Positions 34,051-42,817 of a stretch of DNA of 56,293 nucleotides are shown here, in pieces. Position 1 is the first letter of the stretch; every line of letters starts with the position of its first letter. The stretch is from Flavobacterium buctense (GTDB taxonomy: Bacteria > Bacteroidota > Bacteroidia > Flavobacteriales > Flavobacteriaceae). The stretch spans positions 1 through 56,293 of the forward strand of contig NZ_JACTAB010000010.1 of NCBI RefSeq assembly GCF_014486695.1. The letters run 5' to 3'. The notes under the pieces are model-generated. The model saw only the letters and a list, made by a program, of their open reading frames with translations. It was not told the DNA's origin and did no database searches. The translations under genes were made by a program, and so were the position numbers.

Positions 34051-34827
34051 ATGAAAACAGTATTCTATTTGAGAAGTTTATTATTGGCATCATTTCTTTT
34101 TACATCAACAATTCAGGCACAAGATACCGGTGAAGGAAAAAAAGAGATTGACCCATCCAACCCCACAAATTTATACACCCAAGTTAATGGAAATTTAGAA
34201 TACCAAGATGGAAAGACAGCCAACTTGTACGGTTTAAGAGTAAATGTTCAGTATGCCTTTAATCCTGATAATCTTATGTTGTTGGAATTGCCATTATTGC
34301 ACAACGATTTGACCAATAAAACCGGATTTGGTGACATGAGAGTGCGTTATTTTCACGTGGCTAAAAAAGGAATTACCAAAAATTTTATTGCTATAGTTCC
34401 CTTTGCCGATATTTCAATTCCAATAGGAAATTATGAAAACGGATTAGGAACCAGTTCTTGGTCATTGGCCGGTGGAGTTGTAGGAGGTTTTATAATCAAT
34501 CAAAAACTCTCTTTATTTCCGGGTGTAAGTTATGTTCACATTACAAAGCCAAGTACTGATGTTATTCCAGAAGCTTTCAAATATTCTTCGGATGGAATTG
34601 GATTTCAATTTAATGCCAGTTACAAATTCAGCAAGAGTACATTTATGTTTGTTAATCCAACACCTACTTTGTTAAACACAAACGGAAATTGGAAGACATT
34701 TTGGTCAGGTGAATTTAATTTAAATCACATTATTACACCTAATAAGTTTAAGATGAATATTGGATGCTCACCAAATTTTACTAATGATATATATTTATAT
34801 AAAATAGGTGCGACGTTATTTATTTAA
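34051..34827 (+). CDS. Putative outer-membrane beta-barrel protein
   Basis: A 258-residue exported protein. The signal peptide (LLLASFLFTSTIQAQ) ends at about residue 24. Long alternating beta segments with aromatic ends follow (NLYGLRVNVQYAFN, NFIAIVPFADISIPIG, KTFWSGEFNLNHII) and a final strand LYKIGATLFI ending in an aliphatic residue, as in outer-membrane barrels. I recognise no specific transporter family; it resembles small transporter/MetA-pathway-type barrels. First of a closely spaced series (10 bp to the NlpE-like gene), so it probably begins an operon of envelope proteins. A TATATTTG -7-like box lies at 34011. Confidence 0.6.
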   Translation: MKTVFYLRSLLLASFLFTSTIQAQDTGEGKKEIDPSNPTNLYTQVNGNLEYQDGKTANLYGLRVNVQYAFNPDNLMLLELPLLHNDLTNKTGFGDMRVRYFHVAKKGITKNFIAIVPFADISIPIGNYENGLGTSSWSLAGGVVGGFIINQKLSLFPGVSYVHITKPSTDVIPEAFKYSSDGIGFQFNASYKFSKSTFMFVNPTPTLLNTNGNWKTFWSGEFNLNHIITPNKFKMNIGCSPNFTNDIYLYKIGATLFI

Positions 34828-34837
34828 AGTAATCTTT

Positions 34838-35323
34838 ATGAAAACAATAGTTTCCTTTTTAGCGTTATTGACTTTAATAGGATGTAAAAAAGAAGTTGAG
34901 CCTACCATTGATGTTGACAAAGCTAAAGTTGACACCCTAACTACACCCGAACCGAGTATAGTAAAGCAAGATACTATAGTTGCTACAGTAGACAATTCCA
35001 ATACTTCTCTCGATTGGAATGGCGTTTATAAAGGAGTTACACCTTGTGCAGATTGTGAAGGAATTGAAACAGAAATCACTCTGAATAAAAACCTAACCTA
35101 TAAAAAAACGACTAAATATCTTGGAAAAAAAGACACTCAAATAAATACTGTAGAAGGAAAATTTGTGTGGAATTCAGACGGGATAAATATCACTTTATTA
35201 GGAATTAAAGAAGCACCAAGCCAATATCTTGTTGGAGAAAATAAACTTTTTCAGTTAGATAGGAGCGGCAAACGAATCACCGGAAATCTTGCTTCTACCT
35301 ATATATTGATAAAAACAGAATAG
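34838..35323 (+). CDS. NlpE-like copper-resistance/envelope-stress lipoprotein
   Basis: A 161-residue lipoprotein. The lipobox is LLTLIGC at about residues 10-16. The mature part has the NlpE N-terminal domain, GVYKGVTPCADCEGIETEI with its CxxC, then TLNKNLTYKKTTKYLG and a final GEFVW-like strand (EGKFVWNSDGINITL). NlpE senses lipoprotein and adhesion stress in enterobacteria; here only the domain is certain. The ATG at 34838 is chosen because it starts the lipoprotein signal; an upstream frame overlapping the barrel gene adds ten non-signal residues. Confidence 0.85.
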   Translation: MKTIVSFLALLTLIGCKKEVEPTIDVDKAKVDTLTTPEPSIVKQDTIVATVDNSNTSLDWNGVYKGVTPCADCEGIETEITLNKNLTYKKTTKYLGKKDTQINTVEGKFVWNSDGINITLLGIKEAPSQYLVGENKLFQLDRSGKRITGNLASTYILIKTE

Positions 35324-35325
35324 CC

Positions 35326-35781
35326 ATGAATACATTAAAGAAAATATCGCTAATTATTATCACTCTAATCATGAGTATGGGCTGTTCAACACCAAAGAAT
35401 ATTCCAGCCAATAACGAATCAGAAGTTAATTACCCATTAACAGAAACTTATTGGAAACTTATCGAGCTAAATGGTCAACCCGTAACCGCTGTTGAAAACA
35501 GAAGAGAAGCTTTTTTAATTTTAAAGAAAGACAACAATAGGGTTAACGGCAATAGTGGCTGTAATAATCTTAACGGATATTATCAATTGACCGGTCAAAC
35601 AGAATTAACGTTTTCCAAAATGGCAACAACGATGATGGCTTGCAAAGATATGACTATAGAAAAGGCATTTTTGGAAACCTTACAAAGGGTTGATAATTAT
35701 GCTATTAAGGGTAAAGTATTAAGTCTTAGCAAAGCCAAAATGGCACCAATGGCCAAGTTTGAGGTTGTATTTATGAAATAA
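35326..35781 (+). CDS. META-domain (HslJ-like) lipoprotein
   Basis: A 151-residue lipoprotein. The signal LIIITLIMSMGC gives a lipobox cysteine at about residue 20. The META fold follows: YWKLIELNGQPV, then the NRVNGNSGCNNLNGYYQL hallmark, then MATTMMACKDMTIEKAFLETLQRV. META/HslJ proteins are periplasmic or outer-membrane stress-associated proteins. It starts 2 bp after the NlpE-like stop. A second META lipoprotein lies at 41080, so the island carries a diverged pair. Confidence 0.88.
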   Translation: MNTLKKISLIIITLIMSMGCSTPKNIPANNESEVNYPLTETYWKLIELNGQPVTAVENRREAFLILKKDNNRVNGNSGCNNLNGYYQLTGQTELTFSKMATTMMACKDMTIEKAFLETLQRVDNYAIKGKVLSLSKAKMAPMAKFEVVFMK

Positions 35782-35817
35782 CAACTTTTTATCTCAATCA
35801 AACATTAATTAGGTAAA

Positions 35818-37077
35818 ATGAAAAAAAAAATATTGTTTTTATTGTTGTTCAATTTTATTTTTTGTTTTTCACAAGAAAATGATAAAACAAAAAAGTCACT
35901 AGCTACTCAATCAAATTTAACCGGAGATTGGTTAGGTGCTCGACCTTGGCTAAGTGATAATGGAATAACAATCCTACCGCGTATTACATCATTCTACGAA
36001 GGAATGTCATCAGGCGATGGAGATAAAAAATTTGAATTTAGTGGAAAAGCAGATGTGCAAATTATTTTTAATGGCGAAAAATTAGGCCTTTGGAAAGGAC
36101 TAAAAATCATTACTCATAGTGAACTCAATTATGGTCAGTCTACTATTGGCTATGGTGGCGTTTTATTGCCAAAAAACACTGCGCTTGCTTTTCCTGGTAT
36201 GAATGGATCTGATTATTTTGATATTTCTAGTTTGTTTATTTCACAAAGTGTTGGTAGTAATAAAACGCTAATGGTAGGTAAAATAAATATGGTGGATATC
36301 GCATCTGGAACCAGATTTTCAGGCGGTGCAGGAATTGATAATTTTTTGAATGTGGCTTTTGCTGCGCCACCATCAGGATTAGTTCCTCCTTATATTTTTG
36401 GTTCGCTCTTTACAATAAAAACAAAACCCCTAAATTATACTTTTGGGATTTATGATCCTATTAGCGCAGTTAATAAATCAGGATTTGAAAATCCGTTTGA
36501 ATCTGGAGTTACTTTCTTTTCATCTTTTGAAAAACCAGTAAAAATTGCCGGTAAAACCGGAGCCCATAGTTTAAAAGTGGTTTACAGTACTCAAAACGGA
36601 ACAAGCTTAGAAAGTTTAGATGATAATTTGATTCTTCCACCTACTGTTGGAAACGAAATAGTCACCAAAAACAATCGCTATTATTTAGGCTATTCTTTCA
36701 ATCAATATTTGGTTCAACCAACCGCTGATGTTGATAAAGGCTGGGGATTGTTTGGCACTATTGGATTTTCCGATAGCGATCCAACACCCATAAATTGGTC
36801 ATTCCTTCTTGGTATAGGCGGTAATAGCCCAATTAAAAGCAGAAGTGCTGATGTATGGGGAATTGGATATTTTCACACTTCAATAAGTAATGGTTTAAAA
36901 GATTCTGCTCTTACGGCTTCTTTTGTATTGAATGATGAAAGCGGATTGGAAGCATTTTATAAAGCCCAATTATTGCCTTGGTTTAAATTAGGTATCGATT
37001 TTCAAATGATAAATCCTGTATTAGATAAATGCAAACCAGCATCGTTCGTTGGTTTGAGAAGTTCCATAAAATTATAA
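35818..37077 (+). CDS. OprB-family carbohydrate-selective-type porin
   Basis: Outer-membrane porin of the OprB group (419 residues). The signal peptide ends near residue 20. The OprB opening is present: NLTGDWLGARPWLSDNGITI and the plug segment GLWKGLKIITHSELNYGQS, and a FSDSDPTPINWSFLLGIGG segment near the end as in the family's last strands. It has the typical length. It lies 36 bp after the META lipoprotein and 34 bp before two secreted amidohydrolases, so it may import their products or substrates. OprB proteins are named for glucose; the real solute here is not known. Confidence 0.85.
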   Translation: MKKKILFLLLFNFIFCFSQENDKTKKSLATQSNLTGDWLGARPWLSDNGITILPRITSFYEGMSSGDGDKKFEFSGKADVQIIFNGEKLGLWKGLKIITHSELNYGQSTIGYGGVLLPKNTALAFPGMNGSDYFDISSLFISQSVGSNKTLMVGKINMVDIASGTRFSGGAGIDNFLNVAFAAPPSGLVPPYIFGSLFTIKTKPLNYTFGIYDPISAVNKSGFENPFESGVTFFSSFEKPVKIAGKTGAHSLKVVYSTQNGTSLESLDDNLILPPTVGNEIVTKNNRYYLGYSFNQYLVQPTADVDKGWGLFGTIGFSDSDPTPINWSFLLGIGGNSPIKSRSADVWGIGYFHTSISNGLKDSALTASFVLNDESGLEAFYKAQLLPWFKLGIDFQMINPVLDKCKPASFVGLRSSIKL

Positions 37078-37111
37078 AATACATATTAACTTAATTACTA
37101 ATATAAACAAC

Positions 37112-38809
37112 ATGAAAAAACTAATCACATCATCATTGCTTTTACTAGCTTTAGTAAGCTGTAAAAAAGAAGAAGTTACTAATCCTGCTGACACCATATA
37201 CTTTGGAGGCGATATTGTAACTATGGAAGGCGAAGAAGCTCAATACGCAGAAGCCGTTGCCGTAAAAGACGGAAAAATTCTTTTCGTTGGAACCAAAGAC
37301 GAAGCCGAAAAATTTCATGGAGAGAAAACTGAAATGAAAGATTTACAAGGGAAAACTCTTATTCCAGGTTTCATTGATGGTCATTGTCATTTTGCTGCCT
37401 TTGGCTCACAAGCTATTTCCGCTAATTTATTAGCAGCACCGGATGGTAATTGCAACACTATGGATGATTTAGTAAACGAACTAAAATCATGGCATCAAAA
37501 AAATGGAACTGATAAAACCCAAGGGTGGATTATTGGAATTGGCTTTGATGATGCGGTACTCAAAGAGAATCGTTTTCCAACAAAAGATGATTTAGACAAA
37601 GTATCCAAAGACATACCGGTTATGGCAACTCATATTTCAGGCCATTTTTGTGTAGTAAATACTAAAGGATTAGAACTATTAGGTATTACTGCAGCTACAA
37701 AACAACCTGATGGTGGAGTAATTAGAAGAGTAGCAGGTACTATGAATCCTAATGGTGTTTTAGAAGAATTAGCAGCCATTCCACACATGATGAAACTAGT
37801 TGCACCACCAGATAGAAAACTAAGTGATATGTATATGGATGCCGGACAAAAAATGGCAGCTAGTTATGGCTACACTACTTGTAACGAAGGAAGAGCAACA
37901 AAAAATCATGAGCAAATGGCGGATTATGCCCAAAGAGGGAAATTGTATTTAGATGTTAACTCATGGATTGATTACTCTTGTCCGCAATACATGAAATCAG
38001 AATGGTACAGTAAAGAATACAAAAATCATTACCGAATTGCGGGGTTAAAACTTACACTTGATGGTTCACCTCAAGGAAGAACAGCATGGCGTAAAGACCC
38101 TTATTTAATTCCGCCGGATGGTCAAAAAGAAGGCTATAATGGTTATCCTGCCATTCCAAAAGATGAGGATGTACAAAAAATTGTAGATGATGCTTTTGCC
38201 AATAATTGGCAGTTAAAAGCACATACTAATGGTGATGCTGCAGCCGATCAATTGTTTAGAGCGGTTAATAAAGCTTCTAAAAAGTATGGTAACAAAGACA
38301 GACGTACAACATTAATACATGGTCAATTAATTAGAATGGACCAATTAGACAGTATCAAAAAATATGACATAGTTGGTTCATTCTTTCCAATGCATACTTT
38401 TTATTGGGGCGATTGGTATAAAGAAATTATTGGCCCGGATAAAGCACAATTAATAAGTCCGATAAACTCTGCTTTGAAAAAAGGAATTCGTGTAACCAGT
38501 CATACTGATGCGCCAGTGGCGATGCCAAACTTAATGATGATTATGTACACCACCGTAAATCGAATCAGCAGAAGCGGAACTGTAATTGGTCCGGACGAAA
38601 GATTAACCCCTTATCAAGCATTAAAATCAATTACGATTTGGGGCGCAGAACAATTTTTTGAGGAAGATAATAAAGGAACACTAACTGTTGGTAAATTAGC
38701 TGATATGGTAGTATTAGATAAAAACCCTCTGAAAGTTGATCCTTTGACATTAAAAGATATTAAAGTAACGGAAACTATTAAAGAAGGAAAATCAATTTTC
38801 AAAAAATAG
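37112..38809 (+). CDS. Amidohydrolase-family lipoprotein (YtcJ-like)
   Basis: Metal-dependent hydrolase (565 residues) of amidohydrolase family 3. It is exported as a lipoprotein (LLLALVSC lipobox at about residue 17). The TIM-barrel metal ligands are read in order: FIDGHCHFAAFG (HxH), QLKAHTNGDAAADQL, TTLIHGQLIRMDQL and VTSHTDAPVAMP. The composite beta domain encloses the barrel, with AVAVKDGKILFVGTKDEAE at the start and GKLADMVVLDKNPL at the end. Its paralogue follows 25 bp later. Substrate unknown; YtcJ-like enzymes act on N-acyl or cyclic amides. Confidence 0.85.
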   Translation: MKKLITSSLLLLALVSCKKEEVTNPADTIYFGGDIVTMEGEEAQYAEAVAVKDGKILFVGTKDEAEKFHGEKTEMKDLQGKTLIPGFIDGHCHFAAFGSQAISANLLAAPDGNCNTMDDLVNELKSWHQKNGTDKTQGWIIGIGFDDAVLKENRFPTKDDLDKVSKDIPVMATHISGHFCVVNTKGLELLGITAATKQPDGGVIRRVAGTMNPNGVLEELAAIPHMMKLVAPPDRKLSDMYMDAGQKMAASYGYTTCNEGRATKNHEQMADYAQRGKLYLDVNSWIDYSCPQYMKSEWYSKEYKNHYRIAGLKLTLDGSPQGRTAWRKDPYLIPPDGQKEGYNGYPAIPKDEDVQKIVDDAFANNWQLKAHTNGDAAADQLFRAVNKASKKYGNKDRRTTLIHGQLIRMDQLDSIKKYDIVGSFFPMHTFYWGDWYKEIIGPDKAQLISPINSALKKGIRVTSHTDAPVAMPNLMMIMYTTVNRISRSGTVIGPDERLTPYQALKSITIWGAEQFFEEDNKGTLTVGKLADMVVLDKNPLKVDPLTLKDIKVTETIKEGKSIFKK

Positions 38810-38834
38810 AAATCATTAACTTAAAACTATCATT

Positions 38835-40703
38835 ATGAAAAAATTAATTTACAGCGTGATTGGTTTGATATTGTCAAGTTACTTTAGTTATAGTCAAACT
38901 TTGCAAGACATGAGCGGTTCTATGACTGCAGAAAATCAAATCGTAATTTATACTGCCAAAGAAATCATCACAATGGATACAGCAAGGCCTAAAGCTGAAG
39001 CTGTAGCTGTTCAAAACGGAAAGATTATAGCGGTTGGGACCAAAGAAGAAGTGGCTAAAATAGTAGGAGATAGAAAAGCACGATTAGATAAAACTTTTAA
39101 TGATAAGGTCATAGTCCCTGGTTTTATAGCACAACATGACCATCCAGTTTTGGCGGCTTTGTCTATGGCTTCGGAAGTACTTTCTATTGAAGACTGGGAA
39201 TTACCTAATGGAACTGCCGCAGTCGTAAAAGATAAAAATGATTTTATGACCCGTTTGGCAGCCGCCGAGAAAAAAATGGAAGATAAAGAGGAGGCTTTGG
39301 TTACCTGGGGTTATCATCCAAGTTTTTATGGGCCACTTACTAGAGCCGATTTAGATAAAATTAGTACAACTCGACCAGTTTTAGCTTGGTTGAGAAGTTG
39401 TCATGAGGTGGTGATGAATACCTATGCTATGGAAAAAAATGGCGTAACAGCCGATCTTATTAAATCTTGGGGAGAATCTCCACAAAAACAATCGAATTTT
39501 GCAGAGGGTCGTTTTTGGGAACAAGGCATGTTTGCTGTAGCACCCAAAATTGCTAATCTATTGGCTACTCCAGAAAAACTTGAAAAAGGCCTATATATTG
39601 TAAGAGATTATCTGCATTCTAAAGGAATTACTTTTGGAAATGAACCTGGAGGTTTGTTAGTAAAACCTTTGCAAGATGCTGTTAACAGTGTGATGTCGTC
39701 GGAGGAGATGCCTTTCCGTTGGAGTTTTATTGCGGATGGAAAAACCTTATGTGATAAGTATAAAGATGACAAACAGGTTTTAGAAGAAGCAAAAAAACTA
39801 GATAGTTGGTATTATGGTAAAACTTCATTAGGTAAAAACCAAGTGAAATTGTTTTCAGATGGTGCAATTTATTCTTTGTTAATGCAGGTAAGAGATCCTT
39901 ATACAGATAAGCATCATGGCGAATGGATGACCGATTTACCCGTTTTTGAACGTGCTTTCAAAATATTTTGGGATGCTGGCTATCAAATTCATGTGCACGT
40001 AAATGGCGATGCTGGATTGGATCGTGTTTTGAATACGCTTGAAAAAAACCTAAAAGCAAATCCTCGTGAGGACCATCGTACTGTTATTGTACACTTTGCT
40101 GTGAGTGCCAAAGACCAAGTAGATCGTTTGGCAAAGTTAGGATGTGTAGTGAGTGGAAATCCATATTATCCAGTGGCATTAGCAGATAATTACAGTAAGA
40201 ATGGTTTAGGGCCGAAAAGAGCCGATAGTATGGTTCGAATGGGTGATGTTGAAAGAGCCGGTGTGTCATACTCTTTCCATAGTGATATGCCAATGGCACC
40301 AGCCGACCCTTTGTACCTGATGTGGTGTGCTGTAAACCGTCTTACTACAGGAGGAAGAGTTGCTGCTCCAGAACAAAAGGTATCAAGAGAAGGTGCCTTG
40401 AAAGCCGTTACAATTGATGCCGCCTATTCTTTAAAAGTAGAAGACCAAATGGGTTCTATTGCAATTGGAAAGTTAGCCAACTTTACCATTCTTTATGACA
40501 ATCCTGTAAGTTGTGAAGCTATGAAAATTAAAGACATCAAAGTATGGGGAACTGTTGCAGAAGGAAAAAAACAACCAGTAGGTTTAAAAAATACTAAAAG
40601 CATCCTTGGAATGAATAATCAAAAAGACTCTGATGGATTGGCTGAAGAAACTCTAAACCATGTAATGAAAATACTATCGGCACATAGTGATGATCAACAC
40701 TAA
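38835..40703 (+). CDS. Secreted amidohydrolase-family protein (YtcJ-like), paralogue of the preceding gene
   Basis: A 622-residue metal hydrolase of the same amidohydrolase-3 group. It has an ordinary signal peptide (IGLILSSYFSYSQ) rather than a lipobox. The ligands are FIAQHDHPVLAAL (HxH), YQIHVHVNGDAGLDRVL, TVIVHFAVSAKDQ and YSFHSDMPMAP. The trailing GKLANFTILYDNPV closes the beta domain. About 50 extra C-terminal residues extend past the usual end. The pair of lipid-anchored and soluble enzymes with a porin upstream suggests extracytoplasmic breakdown of one compound class and uptake of products. Confidence 0.85.
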   Translation: MKKLIYSVIGLILSSYFSYSQTLQDMSGSMTAENQIVIYTAKEIITMDTARPKAEAVAVQNGKIIAVGTKEEVAKIVGDRKARLDKTFNDKVIVPGFIAQHDHPVLAALSMASEVLSIEDWELPNGTAAVVKDKNDFMTRLAAAEKKMEDKEEALVTWGYHPSFYGPLTRADLDKISTTRPVLAWLRSCHEVVMNTYAMEKNGVTADLIKSWGESPQKQSNFAEGRFWEQGMFAVAPKIANLLATPEKLEKGLYIVRDYLHSKGITFGNEPGGLLVKPLQDAVNSVMSSEEMPFRWSFIADGKTLCDKYKDDKQVLEEAKKLDSWYYGKTSLGKNQVKLFSDGAIYSLLMQVRDPYTDKHHGEWMTDLPVFERAFKIFWDAGYQIHVHVNGDAGLDRVLNTLEKNLKANPREDHRTVIVHFAVSAKDQVDRLAKLGCVVSGNPYYPVALADNYSKNGLGPKRADSMVRMGDVERAGVSYSFHSDMPMAPADPLYLMWCAVNRLTTGGRVAAPEQKVSREGALKAVTIDAAYSLKVEDQMGSIAIGKLANFTILYDNPVSCEAMKIKDIKVWGTVAEGKKQPVGLKNTKSILGMNNQKDSDGLAEETLNHVMKILSAHSDDQH

Positions 40704-40714
40704 TAGTAGTACTC

Positions 40715-41083
40715 ATGGTATTGTTTTTTCAAATTTTATGGGCAATAGGATGCATAGCTTGGAATATGTACGGTTTATATCTGATTTCAAACGGTCAAAA
40801 ACCGATAGGTCCAACTGCAACTGCTTTTGGAGCTGTACTATGTGCGGTCTTTGCAATTCTCTTTTGGTGGTTTCTTAAAAAAAACCTGAAATGGCCCTAT
40901 ATTATTTTCTCTGCTGTTGCAGCTTTGATGGCGGGTTTTGTGATCTACGGCTCTTTTACCAAAGACCTTTCTTTATGGCCTTCTGAAAGTTGGCGCTGGG
41001 CAGGAATTCTATTAAACGGAACAGGATTGATTGCCTGTGTGGCCGGAATATTTAGAATGTGGAACAAAAAAGATGTATTATGA
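40715..41083 (+). CDS. Small four-helix membrane protein, function unknown
   Basis: A 122-residue protein with four hydrophobic segments (VLFFQILWAIGCIAWNMYGL, TAFGAVLCAVFAILFWWF, PYIIFSAVAALMAGFVIYG, and GILLNGTGLIACVAGIF). I do not recognise a family. It starts 11 bp after the amidohydrolase stop. Its stop codon TGA overlaps the ATG of the next META gene (ATGA), so the two are translationally coupled. The island-only context gives no further clue. Confidence 0.75.
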   Translation: MVLFFQILWAIGCIAWNMYGLYLISNGQKPIGPTATAFGAVLCAVFAILFWWFLKKNLKWPYIIFSAVAALMAGFVIYGSFTKDLSLWPSESWRWAGILLNGTGLIACVAGIFRMWNKKDVL

Positions 41084-41535
41084 AAAAATATTTATTTCTT
41101 ACTTTACTATTTTCGGTTATTGTATTTACGTCTTGCCATACCAATAAAACAGCTGTAACTAATGCAACAACGAATACAATGAAAGCTAACTTAATTGATG
41201 GTACTTGGGAAGTCAATTATATATTGAATACTCCTAAACCAATTGGAGAATTATTTCCAAATGTAAAACCGACTATCACTTTTGATTCTTATAAAAATGC
41301 TATTTTCGGTATGTCCGGTTGTAATAATTTTAACGGAAAATGCACTATTGAGGCAAATTCCATTAAAATAGAATCAGCAATAGCATTAACTCGTAAAATG
41401 TGTCCTAATATGTCAGGTGAACAGGCTTTTTTGGAAACCTTAAAAAAGGTAAATTCTTATTCTGTCTCCAATCAAGGTAAAACATTAAATTTAATAATGG
41501 GAGATATCGCAGTGATGCGACTAGAGAGAAAATAG
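41080..41535 (+). CDS. Second META-domain lipoprotein
   Basis: A 151-residue lipoprotein. LLFSVIVFTSC makes a lipobox at about residue 19. The META core shows NAIFGMSGCNNFNGKCTI and LTRKMCPNMSGEQAFLETLKKV, the same pattern as the protein at 35326 but clearly diverged. The start at ATG 41080 overlaps the previous stop by four bases. A frame from 41059 would only add seven residues before the signal. It is followed immediately by a fragment of an amidohydrolase gene. Confidence 0.85.
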   Translation: MKKYLFLTLLFSVIVFTSCHTNKTAVTNATTNTMKANLIDGTWEVNYILNTPKPIGELFPNVKPTITFDSYKNAIFGMSGCNNFNGKCTIEANSIKIESAIALTRKMCPNMSGEQAFLETLKKVNSYSVSNQGKTLNLIMGDIAVMRLERK

Positions 41536-41536
41536 T

Positions 41537-41584
41537 AAAATAACTGAAATTATAAAAGAAGGAAAATTGATATTTAATAAATAA
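41537..41584 (+). pseudogene. 3'-terminal remnant of a third amidohydrolase gene
   Basis: The 48 bp after the META stop translate as KITEIIKEGKLIFNK-stop, matching the end of the lipoprotein amidohydrolase at 38760-38809 (KVTETIKEGKSIFKK-stop). The rest of the gene is absent, so a third copy has been lost by deletion, or its tail was left by recombination that brought the META gene here. Confidence 0.7.
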
Positions 41585-41617
41585 AATATAATTTACAAAA
41601 ATGTCGTTTAACTTTAA

Positions 41618-41823
41618 CTAGAATTTTTATTTAAATATCCATATCTCCTTACCACAAGAGATGTACTTTACATAACAAGTGGAGGAATGTTGGTTTTTGG
41701 AACATACCGATTTAATATTGGAGTTGCCCATAGAGTAAATGATGTGATTGGCAATCAAAAAAAGTTGAATATACAACGGAGTAACTTGGACTGGTGCTAC
41801 CAAGGCAATTGATTTTATTAAGT
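41618..41823 (+). pseudogene. Decayed coding sequence of unknown family
   Basis: A frame open from 41618 reads LTTRDVLYITSGGMLVFGTY and RFNIGVAHRVNDVIGNQKK, then breaks. The +2 shifted frame ends GVTWTGATKAIDFIK-stop at 41823. The amino-acid composition looks coding and hydrophobic. At least one frameshift after an A-run at 41758-41763 is needed and there is no start codon. I do not recognise the family. Confidence 0.4.
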
Positions 41824-41835
41824 AAAACATTAATT

Positions 41836-42255
41836 ATGAAAGATAAAATTGTTCACAAATCAGAAAAAATTATTTATTTAATCCTAACAATAATTTTACT
41901 GTTATACATTGTTTTTCAAATAGTTGATTTGGGATATCAGTTTGTGATTGCTGTAAGTAATTACAATTTTGGAAATCCGGACGTGCTTAATAACAAAATT
42001 TTTTCAACGGTAGCCGTGATTTTCTTTAATATTTTAATTTCGATTGAGATTTTAGAAACTTTTAAAGAACACGAAAATAATGTTGAATACAAATCCAAAA
42101 TAATCATACTTATTGCCATAACGGCTATGACTAGAAAAATCATCACTATTGATGTAAAACACCTAGATTACCTTACTGATATTGGTATCGCTGTATTGGT
42201 ATTGAGTTTGTGTATCGGGTATTATTTTATTTCAAAAACAACTAACAAAAACTGA
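41836..42255 (+). CDS. PsiE-like phosphate-starvation-inducible membrane protein
   Basis: A 139-residue protein with four hydrophobic helices. The PsiE hallmark is the polar loop between helices two and three: SIEILETFKEHENNVEYKSKIIILIAITAMTRKIITID. PsiE is induced by phosphate starvation in E. coli, with no known biochemical role. The start is ATG 41836; a frame opening at 41794 would run through the decayed coding segment. One base separates its stop from the next start. Confidence 0.75.
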   Translation: MKDKIVHKSEKIIYLILTIILLLYIVFQIVDLGYQFVIAVSNYNFGNPDVLNNKIFSTVAVIFFNILISIEILETFKEHENNVEYKSKIIILIAITAMTRKIITIDVKHLDYLTDIGIAVLVLSLCIGYYFISKTTNKN

Positions 42256-42256
42256 C

Positions 42257-42805
42257 ATGAAATTTATTCAATTACTCACAATCGGGTTGTTTTTTTCGAC
42301 AACCATTGTATTAGCACAGGAAGAGAATCATCACGCATTTAAACCGCATCACTCTTTGGGCTTAATGATTAGTCATACCCAAATTAGTCAAGGTGTTCAA
42401 AGCAACGGTGACAAAAAATGGTTGTCATTACCTTCTTGGGCTATTAACTACAATTTTAAATTTAGTCCAAAATGGGCTGTTGGTTTGCATACAGATATAA
42501 TTGTTGAGGATTTCGCTGTTGAAGAGCATTTAAAAAGTTCCAGTGGCGAAGTATTGGAACGAAGTTATCCTATTGCTACTGCTGTAATGCTTTCGTACAA
42601 ACCGGGAAAACATTTCAGCTATATGTTGGGAAGTGGAGGCGAATTTGCCCATACAGGTGATTTATTCTTATTTAGAATCGGAGTGGAATATGGTTATCAT
42701 ATCTCAAGCAATTGGGAACTCAATGCCAATATTACCAACGATTTAAAAGTTAATGCCTATAATTCTTGGGCTATAGGTTTTGGAATTACGAGAGTCTTTC
42801 ATTAA
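42257..42805 (+). CDS. Exported beta-barrel-like protein, function unknown
   Basis: A 182-residue protein with a signal peptide (LLTIGLFFSTTIVLAQ, cleavage at about 20). Paired beta segments (SLPSWAINYNFKFSPKWAVGLH, SYPIATAVMLSYKPGKHFSYMLG, WELNANITNDLKVNAYNSWAIGFG) end in an aromatic-containing final strand, as in small outer-membrane barrels. There is an unusual His-rich start to the mature part (ENHHAFKPHHSLG) that could bind metal. I recognise no family. It starts one base after the PsiE-like stop. Confidence 0.65.
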   Translation: MKFIQLLTIGLFFSTTIVLAQEENHHAFKPHHSLGLMISHTQISQGVQSNGDKKWLSLPSWAINYNFKFSPKWAVGLHTDIIVEDFAVEEHLKSSSGEVLERSYPIATAVMLSYKPGKHFSYMLGSGGEFAHTGDLFLFRIGVEYGYHISSNWELNANITNDLKVNAYNSWAIGFGITRVFH

Positions 42806-42817
42806 AAAAAATGCGTT

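Noticed and set aside
41627..41830. A 67-residue minus-strand frame
   Set aside because: It is antisense to the decayed coding segment and has no domain or start context.
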